A stretch of DNA of 64,000 bases from Delphinus delphis (GCF_949987515.2 NC_082694.2:18757355-18821354); one strand, 5' to 3'. Positions 1 to 12,380 are shown, counted from the first letter of the stretch. The notes: generated by a model from the letters alone, not told the origin. Made by a program: numbers and translations.

Positions 1-792
1 TTATACCATCCAGGTGACCTCAACAAAACACTGCTCTCTCAATGGTGCATCCTTGAAAACAGCTCCAGCTGTGGGGACAGTGGGCAGCACGTATATTCCA
101 AGGGTAGGGGATGAGGATTGCCTCTAATTGCCCAGGTCAAACTCTTGGGCCAAGTGGTGGCCAGGTCCTCTCTATGATCTTCTCCAACAATTACTAGGAA
201 TAGATTCATAAATTCTAGAAATACTTCTTTTTCTGAGGTTCATACTCATTCATTTAATCTTTTCTTCATCCTTTCTTTCTTTGTTCAACAATTATGTAAT
301 TATGCCTACTTAAACATCAGACAAAAAATAACTACATTTGAGCATTGGGTGAGTCCCTCCATATATACGGCAATGTTCCAGGTACCTTAAAAAACACAGC
401 TTATTATCTCTGAGTCTCAGACAGTTGTCAGGATAAAGATATAAATCTAGTCAGAAAAATTCTCTTTATCCTCTGTAATGGAAGAAAAAAATCAGGTGAT
501 TATCTTCTCCCATGGAATTCTTTGTGTTTTGGAGAGTATGGTACTATAATACATGAGGGATCCAGTGTTAGTCACAGCTACCAGAATACTAAAAACACCC
601 AAATCCTAGTCAGTTTTAGAGAGCCAAGGAATAGACTTCATTCCTGCTATCACGGCCACTTTGTCTTCAGCTAATTCAACCATCCATCTTACATGTGGGT
701 CATGTATATACTCATGTTCTGCATCATACTGAGAGGTTCATTTATATATTTCTTCTTCAAATTTCCTTATATTCTCCATTTTTTGTTCCAAT
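1..792. other. No recognised feature
   Basis: This AT-rich stretch holds no open frame of note and no repeat that I could name. It may contain ancient repeat remnants too diverged to recognise by eye. Confidence 0.5.
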
Positions 793-806
793 TCCTTGAT
801 CATTTA

Positions 807-1026
807 TTTATTTATTTATTTATTTATTTTTTTGCGGTACGCGGGTCTCTCACTGTTGTGGCCTCTCCCATTGCGGAGCACAGGCTCCGGACGCGCAGGC
901 TCAGCGGCCATGGCTCACGGCCCCAGCCGCTCCGCGGCATGTGGGATCTTCCCGGACCGGGGCACGAACCTGCGTTCCCTGCATCGGCAGGCGGACTCTC
1001 AACCACTGCGCCACCAGGGAAGTCCA
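807..1026 (-). mobile_element. CHR-type cetacean SINE, with 14-bp target-site duplication
   Basis: Read on the minus strand, the element starts with a tRNA-like head that carries an A-box-like segment and a B-box-like GGTTCG segment. A GC-rich body follows, and it ends in a (TAAA)n tail, which appears on the plus strand as repeated TTTA. The perfect direct repeat TCCTTGATCATTTA flanks it at 793-806 and 1027-1040, so the insertion boundaries are clear. SINEs of this kind are transcribed by RNA polymerase III and mobilised by L1. The open frames inside it are accidental. Confidence 0.93.
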
Positions 1027-1114
1027 TCCTTGATCATTTAGACAGAGTAGTTGACACTGCCTTTGTGTCAGAGTAAATCCACATTACAGAATGTCTCTTT
1101 TACCAGGCAAAATG

Positions 1115-1206
1115 GGCATTGGACAAATTTTCTTTCTCCACTGCCCGTAAGTAAATTTCAATCCTGAAATTTACTCATGGGCAGTGGAGAAAGAAAATTT
1201 GATGCC
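1115..1206. repeat. Near-perfect inverted repeat (long hairpin)
   Basis: The left arm 1124-1160 and right arm 1165-1201 are each 37 nt. They are reverse complements with two mismatches, separated by a 4-nt spacer (ATCC). Five more bases pair outside these arms (GGCAT at 1115-1119 with ATGCC at 1202-1206) after a 4-nt bulge at 1120-1123. I do not recognise it as a known palindromic transposon. A local templated inversion would explain it, and a hairpin-forming transcript is possible but unsupported. Confidence 0.9.
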
Positions 1207-2299
1207 ACTTTATTCGCCCTGATGCTGATGCCAATACATCTCTAAACCAGGCTCATTTTGTTTCTTCTACTTCCATCAACTGGTAATAGAAAATTCCCTG
1301 TGAAGCCACTAGGATTTCAAGTTTTAAGAACTTATAAAAACCTTTCCTTAAGAATCACAATGCTTATATCTCCAGTTTATATAACAAAACCTTAGTCAGT
1401 GTAACAACTTTATGGATATTTTGTGAAGTGAGGCAGGAATACTGATGTAATAATCCATCCAGGTTTGTTATCTTGTGATTCATTCCTCTAGTAATCTCCT
1501 TTTAATAGGCCATTATTTCATCTAGATTTGCATTAATAGAACCTCACCTGCTTGAGTGAGCATGGACTCTTTTAGACACACACTTTCCATTAAAACTGAG
1601 CTAAAATATATACTATCTCCTTCTTCAAAAAACACCCTAAAATTCACTCCATGTACACAATCCCAGATTTTAGTGAATTGCTATAGTTCTTTTCAGAAAT
1701 ACTTTTCTCTTTGGGATATATTCTGCATTTGAAAGTTTGGGACAAATTAGGATGCACCAATTATAGATATAATAGTAAAAATCATAGGGAAATGAGGGGT
1801 ATCTTTAAGTACCAACTACTATGGCATTCAGGTGAAGGGACTACAGCATCTTCAACAGAAAATGATCAGAGAAGGGAGAGTCAACTTTTTATAAGAGAGA
1901 AGAGAGTGGCAGAGAGGATATTCAGGCATTAGGACCCTCCAGATCCTCCTGGATAAAACTATTTCAACATTTCAGATAATATATTTTCCTTCTTTATTTG
2001 TATTAATATCTCTTTACACAAATGCTGAGAATACAGAAAAAGCTGAGAATACAGCTCTTAATGCAATTTAACAACCTGAGAAATTTTAAGTTTGATTTCT
2101 GGTCATTTCAATTGTCAGTTGTAAGAAAATAGATGTTATTTGTTATTTCAGTATAGTCACACATAAAAGTCCTTGAGTTTCAGTGACTTGAGAGAACTCA
2201 AATATTTGAGCTGGGCTATTAGTTTACTTTGAATTACCCCACCTATCCATTCATGGCTACACTACTGTGTGGCCTTAGAACTCCTGCTCTTTACAATAA

Positions 2300-2346
2300 T
2301 CTGTGGCAGAAGTTGTGTAGTAGTCAAGAGCAACTTCTGCCACAGA
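2300..2346. repeat. Perfect 16-bp inverted repeat, 15-nt loop
   Basis: TCTGTGGCAGAAGTTG at 2300-2315 is followed, after the 15-nt spacer 2316-2330, by its exact reverse complement at 2331-2346. The stem ends abruptly on both sides. That fits a local template-switch event better than an old palindromic transposon. Confidence 0.9.
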
Positions 2347-3540
2347 AAAACTTAATTTTTTCCCTTTATGTGCCATGGACTGTGAAGCCCCATGCCAGAT
2401 TAGAGCATAGTTTTCTATCCTATTATAAATTTACTACTTTGATGCTCTATTGAATAGATCCAATCCTCTAGTTTGCTGTTCTTTATCAATTAGAACACTT
2501 TAGCTGCAGTTAAGATGGTCTGACTCCAGTTACAAAATCATAAGGGCACTTATTTGAAGGAAAAACTAGAAATCAGACATGGAAATTGGTAGTTATCAAT
2601 GCAATTCAGATGTGCCTGGATCTGATACAGTTGTATTACAAGAGCAGCATCATGGGGATTTAGCTGCAAGGACTGAGTGAACTCCAAAATTTAGGTGTCT
2701 TTATTCATTTCCTTATGATTCATTTTTCAGGAAAAGAAGATTCAGTTGTCTAACTTGGGTTTCACATTTACTCTTTGTCTAGGGTAGGAGCTAACTTCAT
2801 TATACAGAATTCTGTGGAGGAAAAATTAAAACATCCAAAGACCATCAGGATGATTTTTAAAAGTGGAAATATATGCTGCATATGTGGGTTACATTAGGTT
2901 TAAATATTTGTGTTTTGGAAATCCATTTCCCTGCTCAGCATTATACAGGTCTACAAAACCTAAATAGGGTTCAAATGGCTCCACTTATCTGATACAGGTA
3001 GAGCCTCCATACTCACCTGTCTCTGTTGTAGGATGCTTATATGGTACAGGTTTTATGATCTTCATCATAAGATTATACAGGCTCAGAGGACATAATCCAT
3101 GTTGCATTCATGTCTTTTATCTCCCATAGTGCTTCACCTGTGGTAGAAGCCTTATGAGTATTAGTTGAATTGAAACATATAAATAATAGTTTAAGCTAGT
3201 GACTGTGTATGTTTTCTTACTTGGAGTCTTTTTTTTTCCCCACAATGTAGGAGATGTAGTTGTTAGATTACTTGATGTATGTTATTCAGGTAACAATATA
3301 ATAATTGACTTAACATTCAGGACCTTTAAAAATAAAATTAGAAAAACATGACATTATTTTGAGAAGCATGGATCAAACTCATTTCTATGACTATCACTTG
3401 ATGATGCTTTCTCATTTATGTCATTATTTATGGTCTCACATTTATTTTTCATTAACTCCTATATACAACAAAGCCTCTGTTACATGCAAGCAAATAACAT
3501 TTCTACATACTAACTCTGTCAGGGATTTCAATAGTTTTCT

Positions 3541-3564
3541 GAAAAGTTATAATGATAACTTTTC
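3541..3564. repeat. Small perfect hairpin, 10-bp stem
   Basis: GAAAAGTTAT at 3541-3550 and ATAACTTTTC at 3555-3564 pair perfectly around a 4-nt loop. A hairpin this AT-rich could arise by chance, so it is recorded mainly because two stronger ones lie nearby. Confidence 0.6.
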
Positions 3565-4264
3565 CATAACTATAAAGTGTATCCCCTTTATGAGACCCCA
3601 GGTGATAGGTAGTGATAGCTTGGACTTCTGAAATACAATTCCCCCCTTCTGTGAACAGAGGAGAAACAAAACTCTTTTTCTTTAGAAGAGAAAGGTCCAG
3701 AGTGAGTTGTATTTTGATTATTTGTGTTAGTTATAATAACTTTTGTATTTGTCAAGTGTTACAATTGGAATGTTTTGAAGTTTGCACCCTGATTGTAATT
3801 GGAAAATAAATTTCAAGTCTTCTTTGTTTACCTAGAGATGAGCCTCACATTTTCAAAAGCACAAGTGATCTAGGTTCAAGGATTCAATGTGAGAGTGTGT
3901 GTAGGAATTGAAGCCTCTTACTATCTGTGGACCCTACAAAGGCAAATCCTATGCCTAGATACTGACACTCTTAATTTTGTTAAGAATTTCCCTGTAGGTC
4001 TTCCAAGAAGTAAAGACCCCCTCCAGAGTAAGAAATATACAACTCTGGGCTAGTTTGCAGTCAAATTGGGATGCATTTTCTTGTTTATTATCCCATGTTG
4101 CATGGGATCTCCTGAGTTACATAGCAAGAAGACTGTGATGGTTTTATTGTCCCAAATGACCCTGGCTCATTCCATTATCTCAGAAGAACCTGTTTTTCTT
4201 TCATCATCACCCACCACTTGTGCTAAACTGTCCGGGTTTGCATTGGTAAACAAGCAGAGATTAT

Positions 4265-4575
4265 ATCAACCACAGGGCCCTTTCCCTTGCTGTTTCCTCT
4301 GTTTGGGATGTTCATTTAAAGACATACATACGTTTAGTTTCCTCTCATAAATGTGGCACAACCTCCATGCCATCTCCCCAGAGAGGTCTTCCCTGACCAC
4401 ATTTTCTAATCTTGGCTTTCTAGGCAATATCCCATTACCTTGGGATATTATATTTGTTTATTATATATATTTGTTTATTTGATACCCAGGCAAGAATGGA
4501 AGCTTCTTTAACTATGACCTTGCCTGTCCTCAGAATGTACAGTATTACTTTTTGCATGGTGGTATTAATAAAAGC
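4265..4575 (+). mobile_element. LINE-2 (L2) 3' fragment
   Basis: The order of short conserved blocks matches L2 3' ends. A CCTTTCCCTTGCTGTTTCC-like block comes first, then a GAGAGGTCTTCCCTGACCAC-like block near 4380, then a segment like 'agaatggaagct...' and a terminal AATAAA near 4566. It is old, diverged and truncated at its 5' end. Confidence 0.65.
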
Positions 4576-4579
4576 TAAC

Positions 4580-4790
4580 TCATAGCAATCCTTATTAGTT
4601 TCTAGACTCTGTTCTTATCACATAACTCATTTGATACTCAAAACAACACCTTAAGTTATTTAACCACTTTCCTCTTTCTAGAGATGAGGAAACTGAGGCA
4701 CAGGGAAGTTATGTCAGTTTTCTCCACACATACCTATCATCAAGGCATTTAGGACCCAGAGGCTGTGGTCTCAAATACTAACTACTTTTC
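4580..4790 (-). mobile_element. MIR SINE fragment
   Basis: The diagnostic MIR core appears in reverse complement at about 4681-4712 (GATGAGGAAACTGAGGCACAG). Diverged head and tail sequence lies on either side. It sits directly beside the L2 fragment. MIR elements are ancient mammalian SINEs that share a 3' end with L2. Confidence 0.75.
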
Positions 4791-4817
4791 TTGAGCTGAC
4801 ACTCAAAAATGTTTATT

Positions 4818-5038
4818 TATTTATTTATTTTTTAAAAAAAATTTTTGTGGTACGCAGGCCTCTCACTGTTGTGGCCTCTCCCATTGCGGAGCACAGGCTC
4901 CGGACGTGCAGGCTCAGGGGCCATGGCTCACGGGCCTAGCCGCTCCGCGGCCTGTGGGATCTTCCCAGACCGGGGCACGAACCCGTGTCCCCTGCATCGG
5001 CAAGCGGACTCTCAACCGCTGCACCACCAGGGAAGCCC
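4818..5038 (-). mobile_element. CHR-type cetacean SINE
   Basis: This has the same tRNA-headed body as the copy near 0.9 kb, in the same orientation, with its A-rich tail at the left. Near-identical 14-nt repeats flank it at 4804-4817 and 5039-5052, with one mismatch, and serve as target-site duplications. Confidence 0.9.
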
Positions 5039-5052
5039 CAAAAATATTTATT

Positions 5053-6239
5053 GATGCATGAATCAACACAGAATTCATGAAAGGCTAAGAATAAACATGA
5101 TTTGCAGCTATTTTCTAAATATATGATAAAGCATAAATCTATACCATACAGAGAATATATAATTCTAACTCAACTCAGAACTATATTATTACAGATGTTT
5201 TCTTATCTGGCATGGTTCAATTTAGAGTTGTTTGGTTGAAATTTTTCAATTATAGTTCAGAATAATTAAATATTGATGCAAATTTATCTTAAATATTAAC
5301 TTAAACACCAATGCATGCAGTCTGTGCTGGAAAACCCAGGAGGGAAGTGGTGGTTGATTGAGGCAGGCAGCGGCAATTTCATGTGTTCCCTGCACCTGTT
5401 GAAAGTATTGCAGGTGCTGGCTGAGAGACAAGACTTAAATACTTCAATATTAATGTTTATTAATATAGAATATTTATTTATCTAAAAATGCTATTTTTTT
5501 ACATACAATGCATGTGGAAAATCAGCGAAGAAAGTGCAAATGGGTAATACATGTGGTTTTTTGGATGCAGGCTCAAAGTTTTTGGTTTGAGTACCTTCCC
5601 ACTAATTTGAAATCTCCGTCATCTTTCTCGGGTAAATCACATCCAAAAATGAACTCTAGACAATTTCAGAGTCAAGTTTTTTAAAAGAGAGAGCAAATTA
5701 AAAACTGTTTGCAAAGTCATCTTAGTGCAAAACGCTTCTGTTATTTTTTTGGATAATATCTCCAGTCTTTTTCAGCTTTCGTGCCCTCACTTAATTAGCA
5801 AATTTTTAGTGACTTGCCTGGTTGTACTTGAAAGCATTCAACTAATTTTTATGGAAACACCTCTTTTCTGACAATTATAATTGGATTGATGCAATATTTA
5901 ATTAAATTATGTAAATATAATAACTGATATAGCTGGAATGAATAGGCTTGGAAACAACAAAATCAATTTTAATGAACATAATATTCAGCTTGTGGGAGCA
6001 AATATTCATAAGCTTTTTAGAGAGTAATCTACCAACTGCATGTGTTTATCAAACTTTGGGCTAAGTTAAATTCTTGAGCTGAAGAGTAGAACATAGATTA
6101 ATCCTGGAAAAAGTTAAGCAGGCTTTATTTAAAATAAATTCCTCAGTCATAATGGTCAGTCACAGGTATCTGATGACTGTTGATTATGTTGTTCATAACT
6201 GTATGTAGCTCACATGTGAAGTACCTCACCTGCACTGGC
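5053..6239. other. No recognised feature
   Basis: This AT-rich DNA has no supported gene. I could not assign any repeat family. Confidence 0.45.
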
Positions 6240-6757
6240 GTCTGAAGGGTAGCAGAATATGCCACCCCAAAATATGCCACTTTGACATAAGGTTTATTTT
6301 GAGCTAAAATCACTTAAAAAACAGCAGACACAGGAAGAGCATTTGAATCTTCCCTGTCTTCCTGAAGATAGGAGGTAAAAACTCCCTTATGAAAGATGTT
6401 CTCCCTGTACCAGGAAAAAAGAAACATTCTTCAATAAGAGTCATAGCCGAGAGAATTCTGCACAAACAGCCGTTGGTAAAATCATTCTTATCTTCCTTTA
6501 GCTTCCTCACATAGTTTAGCAACTTTTTCACATCTACCTTTCTTTGTTAAACCTGGTATAAATACATTTAGGTTTTGTTACTTCTTTGGATCTTCTTTTC
6601 CTTATGAGGGCTCCTGTGTCACATAAAACTTATATAAATCTGTATCCTTTTCCCCTGTTAATCTGCTTTATGTCAGTTTAATCCTCGGGTCCAGCCAAAA
6701 AGCTCTAAGAGGATAGAAGTAAAAATCTGCCGCCTCCACACCTCTTAGTTTTATCAT
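6240..6757 (+). mobile_element. Probable solo LTR of an endogenous retrovirus (ERVL-like)
   Basis: The stretch has the layout of an old mammalian ERV LTR on the plus strand. An AGCAGACACAGGAAGA-like U3 part comes first, and a 'cacataaaacttatataaatctgt' region near 6619-6645 could hold the TATA or poly(A) area. A CCTGTTAATCTG...GTCAGTTTAAT motif near 6654-6683 is typical of an R/U5 segment. No internal retroviral genes are attached, so it is most likely solo. The family was assigned by memory of pattern only. Confidence 0.5.
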
Positions 6758-6799
6758 GCCAAGTTTAAGAGCAAGATATTTTAGAATAAAAAATAATAT

Positions 6800-6896
6800 A
6801 TTGAATTCAATCTCAAATTTACCACTTATTAGCTGTGTTATTTTTTAGTAAATTTCTTAACCTCTCCACATCTCAGATTCCTCAATGATAAAATGG

Positions 6897-6898
<2 letters not shown>
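6800..6898 (+). mobile_element. MIR fragment
   Basis: Blocks resembling the central and 3' MIR sequence occur in order: 'ccacttattagctgtgtta', 'cttaacctctccacatctcag' and 'ataaaatggaaat'. A TA microsatellite follows immediately. Confidence 0.6.
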
Positions 6899-6944
<46 letters not shown>

Positions 6945-6957
6945 CATATATACATCA
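6899..6957. repeat. (TA)n microsatellite
   Basis: About 40 bp of pure TA repeats is followed by a short interrupted TACATA tail. It lies at the 3' edge of a MIR. Confidence 0.95.
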
Positions 6958-8097
6958 GCTTGTTGCTAAAGTAAAATCAATATACAATGAATTGAATGTA
7001 ATACCAGGTAAAAAGTATAGATTAAAGATATGGTAGCTGTAACTATACTCCCAGTTTTCTATAATACCTATAATCTATAATACCTTCTTTTATCAGAGTT
7101 ATCCTTGTTTCTGTATTTTCTACATACCCTTCAGGCTTGGAAAGGTCTAAGATATACAATTTTACTCCTCATACTTTCTCTTGGAAATGCCTTTCTATTA
7201 ATGCTGTCCTCAGTTCACTACATTCTCTCACTCTGTCCATCAGTGAGAAACATTTGGTTAATCCAGCTCCTTTCCATTTTTGCCAATGCATGTTATCGCC
7301 TATTAGTTTGTTGAGAAAACTCATCTGAAGTAATTTTCTGACATACATGTAATTGAATTGGGTGGTAAAAAATCCAACCAAAGTATGCAATGGAGGAGCA
7401 ATTGAATACCCTATTTATTATAAGAAAAATCAGAAACTTAATAGAGGGCAAGCATGAGAGATTATCTTTGAGATATTTAGAGTAATAGTGTAAGAGCAAA
7501 GCTAGAAGACAGATAAGTAAAGTTCTGAGACCTGGACGTGTAGTTGTAGAGCCATTGCCACAGGAAAGAGAACTTTCCTGATTATCCAAAAGGCACTCCT
7601 TTGCAGGAGGCATCACATAAACATTACTGTTCAGGTTCTAATTATGAGCACAATCCTCTGCTGTAAGATGTACATTAGAGGCCCTGGTCACATCTTAAAC
7701 CTGTAAAAAGCCTAATCACTGCAGTAAAAGTATACCTGGACACCAAAATAATTTTAAGTTTGGTAAATATAGTAGACATATAACAATGATTTTAGTCACT
7801 ATAGAAATAGGAAAACTAAAAATGTTGTAATTCAAGTCTATAAAATCATAAAAAGAACCAGAGACTTTGGAGCATGAAGTGTTTCCCCACATCCCAGAGC
7901 ATTCATACTAGAGCACTTTCTCCTTAAAAACTTGAAAGAGATCATTTCAAGGTAAATAAAACAGATTCCACTGTACCTTGAAAGTAAATTTATGAAAATT
8001 ATTATCCTGAAAAGTAATGAGTCTTAGAGACCAAAATTATAAATTGCATTCTCATGTCAGTTGCTAAGGCTACATGCATAAATATCTTAAAATTTGC
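6958..8097. other. No recognised feature
   Basis: Overlapping short open frames on both strands near 7.1-7.6 kb lack recognisable domains, and I do not regard them as genes. Confidence 0.45.
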
Positions 8098-8163
8098 TCT
8101 TTCTTCCTTCCTTCTTTCTCTTTCTCTCTCTTTCTTGCTCTCACTCTCTTCTCTCTCTCTCTC
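8098..8163. repeat. Polypyrimidine (CT-rich) tract
   Basis: The plus strand is almost purely C and T, in irregular CTTC, CTTT and CT repeats. Confidence 0.9.
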
Positions 8164-8369
8164 ATTAGATTTCCCTCATAGATAAGTCAATCATTATGAT
8201 TTTTACTGAATTGTACATAACCAGGAACTTGACTGTAAAAAACAAATCTCTCAATAGGACAAAAAATGTTTTAATGGAAAGGTGGAAAGAAAGACTGAAC
8301 TACTTCTAAAATTTTATATGTGTTCTCTGAAAACATAGGAGCATTGCACTATGACTAATAGAGTTAATG

Positions 8370-8550
8370 AGTCATTTCCAATACTGATTAGTTGTATGGT
8401 CTTGTAAACCTTAGTTTGTTTATCTTCAAAATGGCAACAAAATCTTTCTCACGGTTATGTTGGTGAAATAAAGGAGATGATAAACTATGCAACATGTTTC
8501 CTACAATTCCTGGTACAGAGGAAGCTTTTGATAAATGGTAATTAAATTGT
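8370..8550 (+). mobile_element. MIR fragment
   Basis: Diverged MIR blocks occur in order. They are a 'ttagttgtatggtctt' part, a 'cttagtttgtttatcttcaaaatgg' part that equals the MIR core, and a tail resembling 'cctggtacagaggaagc...taaatgg'. Confidence 0.6.
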
Positions 8551-8754
8551 TTTGATCAGTATCCACTATTGTACTATAATTTATATGATATAAGGAAGTA
8601 AAATTAAGCTGAGTGCATGTTTAACAAGCCAGCTGATTTTGGATTTCCACAAATGACAGGTGCTACAAACTTTACTGTAGTTAGTAATGTCATACTCTGT
8701 ACCATTTATTCAGATGGAAACCACTGGACCACCACAGAAAACTCAAGCAAACAC

Positions 8755-8763
<9 letters not shown>

Positions 8764-8837
<74 letters not shown>

Positions 8838-8857
8838 CTATATTATATATATATAAT
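8764..8857. repeat. (TA)n microsatellite
   Basis: Roughly 66 bp of uninterrupted TA repeats (8765-8830) is followed by a degraded TA-rich tail. The Tyr-Ile repeat open frames through it are an artefact of the repeat. Confidence 0.95.
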
Positions 8858-8869
8858 ATGTATGCATAT

Positions 8870-10832
8870 AGATAAGAACTAAACATATGTATTTTTTTCT
8901 AAATCAAACACCATTAGACATTACATTCTAGCCTACAAGGTAGTAGAAAGACCCCAGGAGCTAAATAACAGCTATGGTGAAAAAAAATTCCTAACCTTAT
9001 CACATTTCAGGGTCTTCTAAAGCAGCAGCTAGATCTCATTTTCTGTAATATATATGGATACAGATAAAAATACAGAGCTATGTGTGAAGTTTTGTGGACA
9101 ATATAATAAAGGCATGCCATTAACTGATGTTTTGGGAAGCTTACAGTGTTTTGAAGAAATAAAAATTTTAGGGGATTAAACAAATAAAAGACTCAGGATA
9201 GTATATAATTAATTAGAATATATTATTTAATATATATATGATAAGCCATTGAGACAATATCTGGTCTGTTACTAAAAAATGATTAATTCACCTGATGAGT
9301 GTATAGGACATAAAGTTGTACTTTATTACTTGCAGAGAATAAGACCAAAGATCATGCATAGACTGAGTTGAATGTTTGACCAAGATTAATGCTTGCGAGT
9401 TGCTCTAATTACACCTACCTGATCTAGAAGACACATTTTCTGTAATTCAAAACCATGATTGACAAGGCACCAGTGGGCATATGGGAAGAGGAAACTTGCT
9501 TATTTGTAATGACTATCACGTACCAGTGTAAGGAACCCATGATTATTAATTAGAAGTGCAGAGCAAAATCACTAGGACACCTTTCTCAAGGACTTAATTT
9601 CCAAGGAGCCTGACTTATCACCCTCACTTGAGAAGCACTGCTGTAAAGAATAATCAGTTCCTGATTTCTCAGATCAAGGGCTCTACAACTTGTCCTATAG
9701 TAGAGGAAGTTTATGGAAGTTGTATGCAATTAAAATACTTTGTAAGAGCTTAAAAAATTGTACTTCCAAAATATCTGGAGTGGAGTGAGTGAAAAGATGG
9801 AATAGAATTGATCTATATTTTACCAATGAACAAAACTTGGATTGGTGAATCAAGAAAGCAGACTTCAGTACAGTGTGAAAAAAATTCAGGATATATTGAA
9901 ATGGCCCTCTTTCAATGAAGTGTTACTCTATCATGACAAATTTCTACAGGAAGTTGAAATATCAGTGGCATATATATGGCACTCCTGTTCTTCTGCTCTA
10001 TCAATTATAGTTACAATTAATTGATTATTATGCTTTTTTTTTCCTGCTGAGCTTGGATGAAGTAAGAATGTTTCTTAACACAGCATTGTGGGTAGTGAAT
10101 AAAATGGATTAAATTTGGCATGCAATATAAAATCTATTTGCTGTACTGGAACTAAATGATTTCTATCTCTTTAAATCTAAGATTTATGAATCAATATTCA
10201 GGATATTTTAAGAAATATACAAGCATAATTTTTGTAATTCTGGTGTCTGCCCTTCTGCATATGCATTGTGAAATCCAGAGGGCTTCACTGTAAAGCTATT
10301 TCTCCAAAACAGTCAAAATATTCAGAAGTACTTTCAAATTTTTCTCAGTAAATATTAATCATATATAAGAGAATAATAGTACTGAATTTCCTAAAATCCA
10401 ATGTAAATTTATAAAATATTACTTCGTGTGGAAAACATTTAGTGACCTACAATACAGATGCAATTCTAATGGACTTGTTGCAAGTGTAATATATGCGGAC
10501 ATGGAAAATTTTGTTTTAACAAGTGTTATAAAAAAGAAGTGTACTTATGAAAGTCATAATACCCAAAGGATAAGAACTAGAAGACAAAAAATTATTACAT
10601 CTATTCCAAAATCATATTTAAGATGTTAAAATCATATTATGCTCAGCCATTAAATTCAAATGTTTTATTAGTAACATAGGTGATATTGATATTGATTAGA
10701 AGAGTCAATTGTTAAAACTTTTAGAATGCATCCTGACATTATTTTTACTAGATAATGACAAAATCATTAGTCTTACATTTTTCATGGTCACTAAGCCTCT
10801 TCTGGTTTAAGTAACTAAATATTCTGGTTTGT
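8870..10832. other. No recognised gene; possible MER5-like remnant near 9.54-9.65 kb
   Basis: Most of this stretch cannot be assigned. The segment ending 'cacttgagaagcactgctg' near 9626-9645 resembles the end of a MER5-type hAT element, but it is too short and diverged to be sure. Confidence 0.4.
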
Positions 10833-11170
10833 GGTAGTTAATTATTGCTGCATAACAAATTATCCCAGGATAAATAGTTTGTTATCTCATAACTTCTGTG
10901 AGTCAGGAATTCCAGACACCATTTAGCTGGGTCATCTGATTCAGGTCTCTGAAAAGACTTCAATCAAATTGTCAGCTGAGACTATGGTTTCTCATCTGAA
11001 GGGTCAGTTGGGGCAATCCACTTCTGAGCTCATCCATATGATTTTCGGCAGGATTCAATTTATTGTGAGCTGTTGAACTGAGTTCTTTGTTCCACATTGG
11101 AGCTTCTCACAGGTCTTTATCATGTAGACCTCTCCATAGGTCAACTCACACCATATCAACTGTCTTCCCT
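10833..11170. mobile_element. Old interspersed repeat (possibly hAT/MER type)
   Basis: The opening 'ttaattattgctgcataacaaattatccca' and the following 'tctgtgagtcaggaatt' match a common mammalian repeat that I recall with this block order. I cannot name the family with confidence. Confidence 0.4.
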
Positions 11171-11804
11171 CAGATTCAGTGAGGGAGAAAATAACAAATG
11201 ACTTGCAAAAGTATTTTATCAATAGTGCTGGTTACCTAAGTAAAATCTGATGAAGAGCTCATACTTTCCATAGAATTATGGGGAAAAATTAACTGTTATT
11301 AAAGATAATTTTAAATCCTTGTACTTTATTTGGTTTAAAATCTAGTTTATTTGTAAGAGCAATATGGATCACCAATGTAAGAAAAGCAGGATATTTCTTT
11401 TTGTGCATCTTGTTCCACTATTTGTATGCTGCATTAAGGTATTTGCTCTTCTGATTTTCTATTAGCTCAGAACTTTATTCTGTTATGGTTTCATGGAGGC
11501 TCCAAGTTGTAAATGACCTTAAAAGTCTTCAAGTTAGATTTCAAGTACACTTAAATGCATGAAAGACTACTCCTTCTATGGGATTACTGTAGCTGAGTAC
11601 TCCAAATAATAAAAAACAAAAAATAAAGCAAAACAAACACAATTTTGAGCTTTTCTACTTGAAAGTTGTCATTATTTAAGTACTGCTTGCTATCATTTCT
11701 GTCCTGTGGCTTCAAATAGTAATCTAATATACTTCTATATTAAAATGACTTTTTATCCCTCCGAGTAATTTTTTTTTCCATCAACTGCTGTTGATGATAC
11801 ACAG

Positions 11805-12010
11805 ACTAATGGAAAGAGCATTGCCTTTGGAGCCCAAAGGAACTCGGTTAACCTCTAGAATTAATTGGTGTTATTTTCATGGATGGACTTTAGCAAGTTG
11901 CTTAAACTCTTGAATCCTACCTTTGTTTATAAGTAAATGGGGTTAATAACATCTCTCAAGACAGATATGATCCTTAATAAGAAAACATTTTAATATTATA
12001 GCATTATTCT
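11805..12010 (+). mobile_element. MIR fragment
   Basis: The head block 'gaaagagcattgcctttggagcc' is followed by a diverged B-box region. Next come 'gcaagttgcttaaactctt' and 'aaatggggttaataacatct'. This order matches MIR on the plus strand. Confidence 0.65.
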
Positions 12011-12183
12011 TGTCATATAGTGGGACAACTATGCATAAAGATCCCTTCCTTCATTTGCTAATTTATGTATTACAATGTGTCATCTGAATATTTAAGGATT
12101 TCCCTACAAGATAAATGCAGTTAAGGAGAAAATTCTAAGTTAAAATTGATAAGACTGGATACTCAGTTTCTCAGCCTTACTTT

Positions 12184-12380
12184 TTTTGTGGGACGCAGGC
12201 TTCTCACTGTTGTGGCCTCTCCCATTGCAGAGCACAGGCTCCGGACGTGCAGGCTTAGCGGCCATGGCTCATGGGCCTAGCCGCTCTGCGGCATGTGGGA
12301 TCTTCCCGGACCAGGGCATGAACCCGTGTCCCCTGCATCAGCAGGCGGACTGTCAACCACTGCGCCACCAGGGAAGCCCA
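12184..12380 (-). mobile_element. CHR-type cetacean SINE
   Basis: This is a full SINE body in minus orientation with a short A tail. Near-identical GCCTTACTTT (12174-12183) and GCTTACTTT (12382-12390) flank it as the likely target-site duplication. Confidence 0.88.

Larger units (their letters stand above)
1207..4264. other. Mostly unrecognised AT-rich sequence
   Basis: Apart from the two short inverted repeats listed separately, I see no gene, exon or nameable repeat here. The short open frames have no recognisable domains and look like chance. Confidence 0.45.

Noticed and set aside
693..1076. Open frames through the SINE on both strands (also those near 4845, 12186, 32209, 39240, 50537 and 60192)
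   Set aside because: All carry the same SINE-derived peptide because the GC-rich SINE body lacks stops. They are repeats, not a protein family.
1115..1206. microRNA precursor call
   Set aside because: The hairpin shape fits, but there is no evidence of expression or conservation in the sequence alone, so it is kept only as an inverted repeat.
8617..8875. Tyr-Ile repeat open frames
   Set aside because: They come from the TA microsatellite. Similar frames near 12931, 37599 and 63178 have the same cause.
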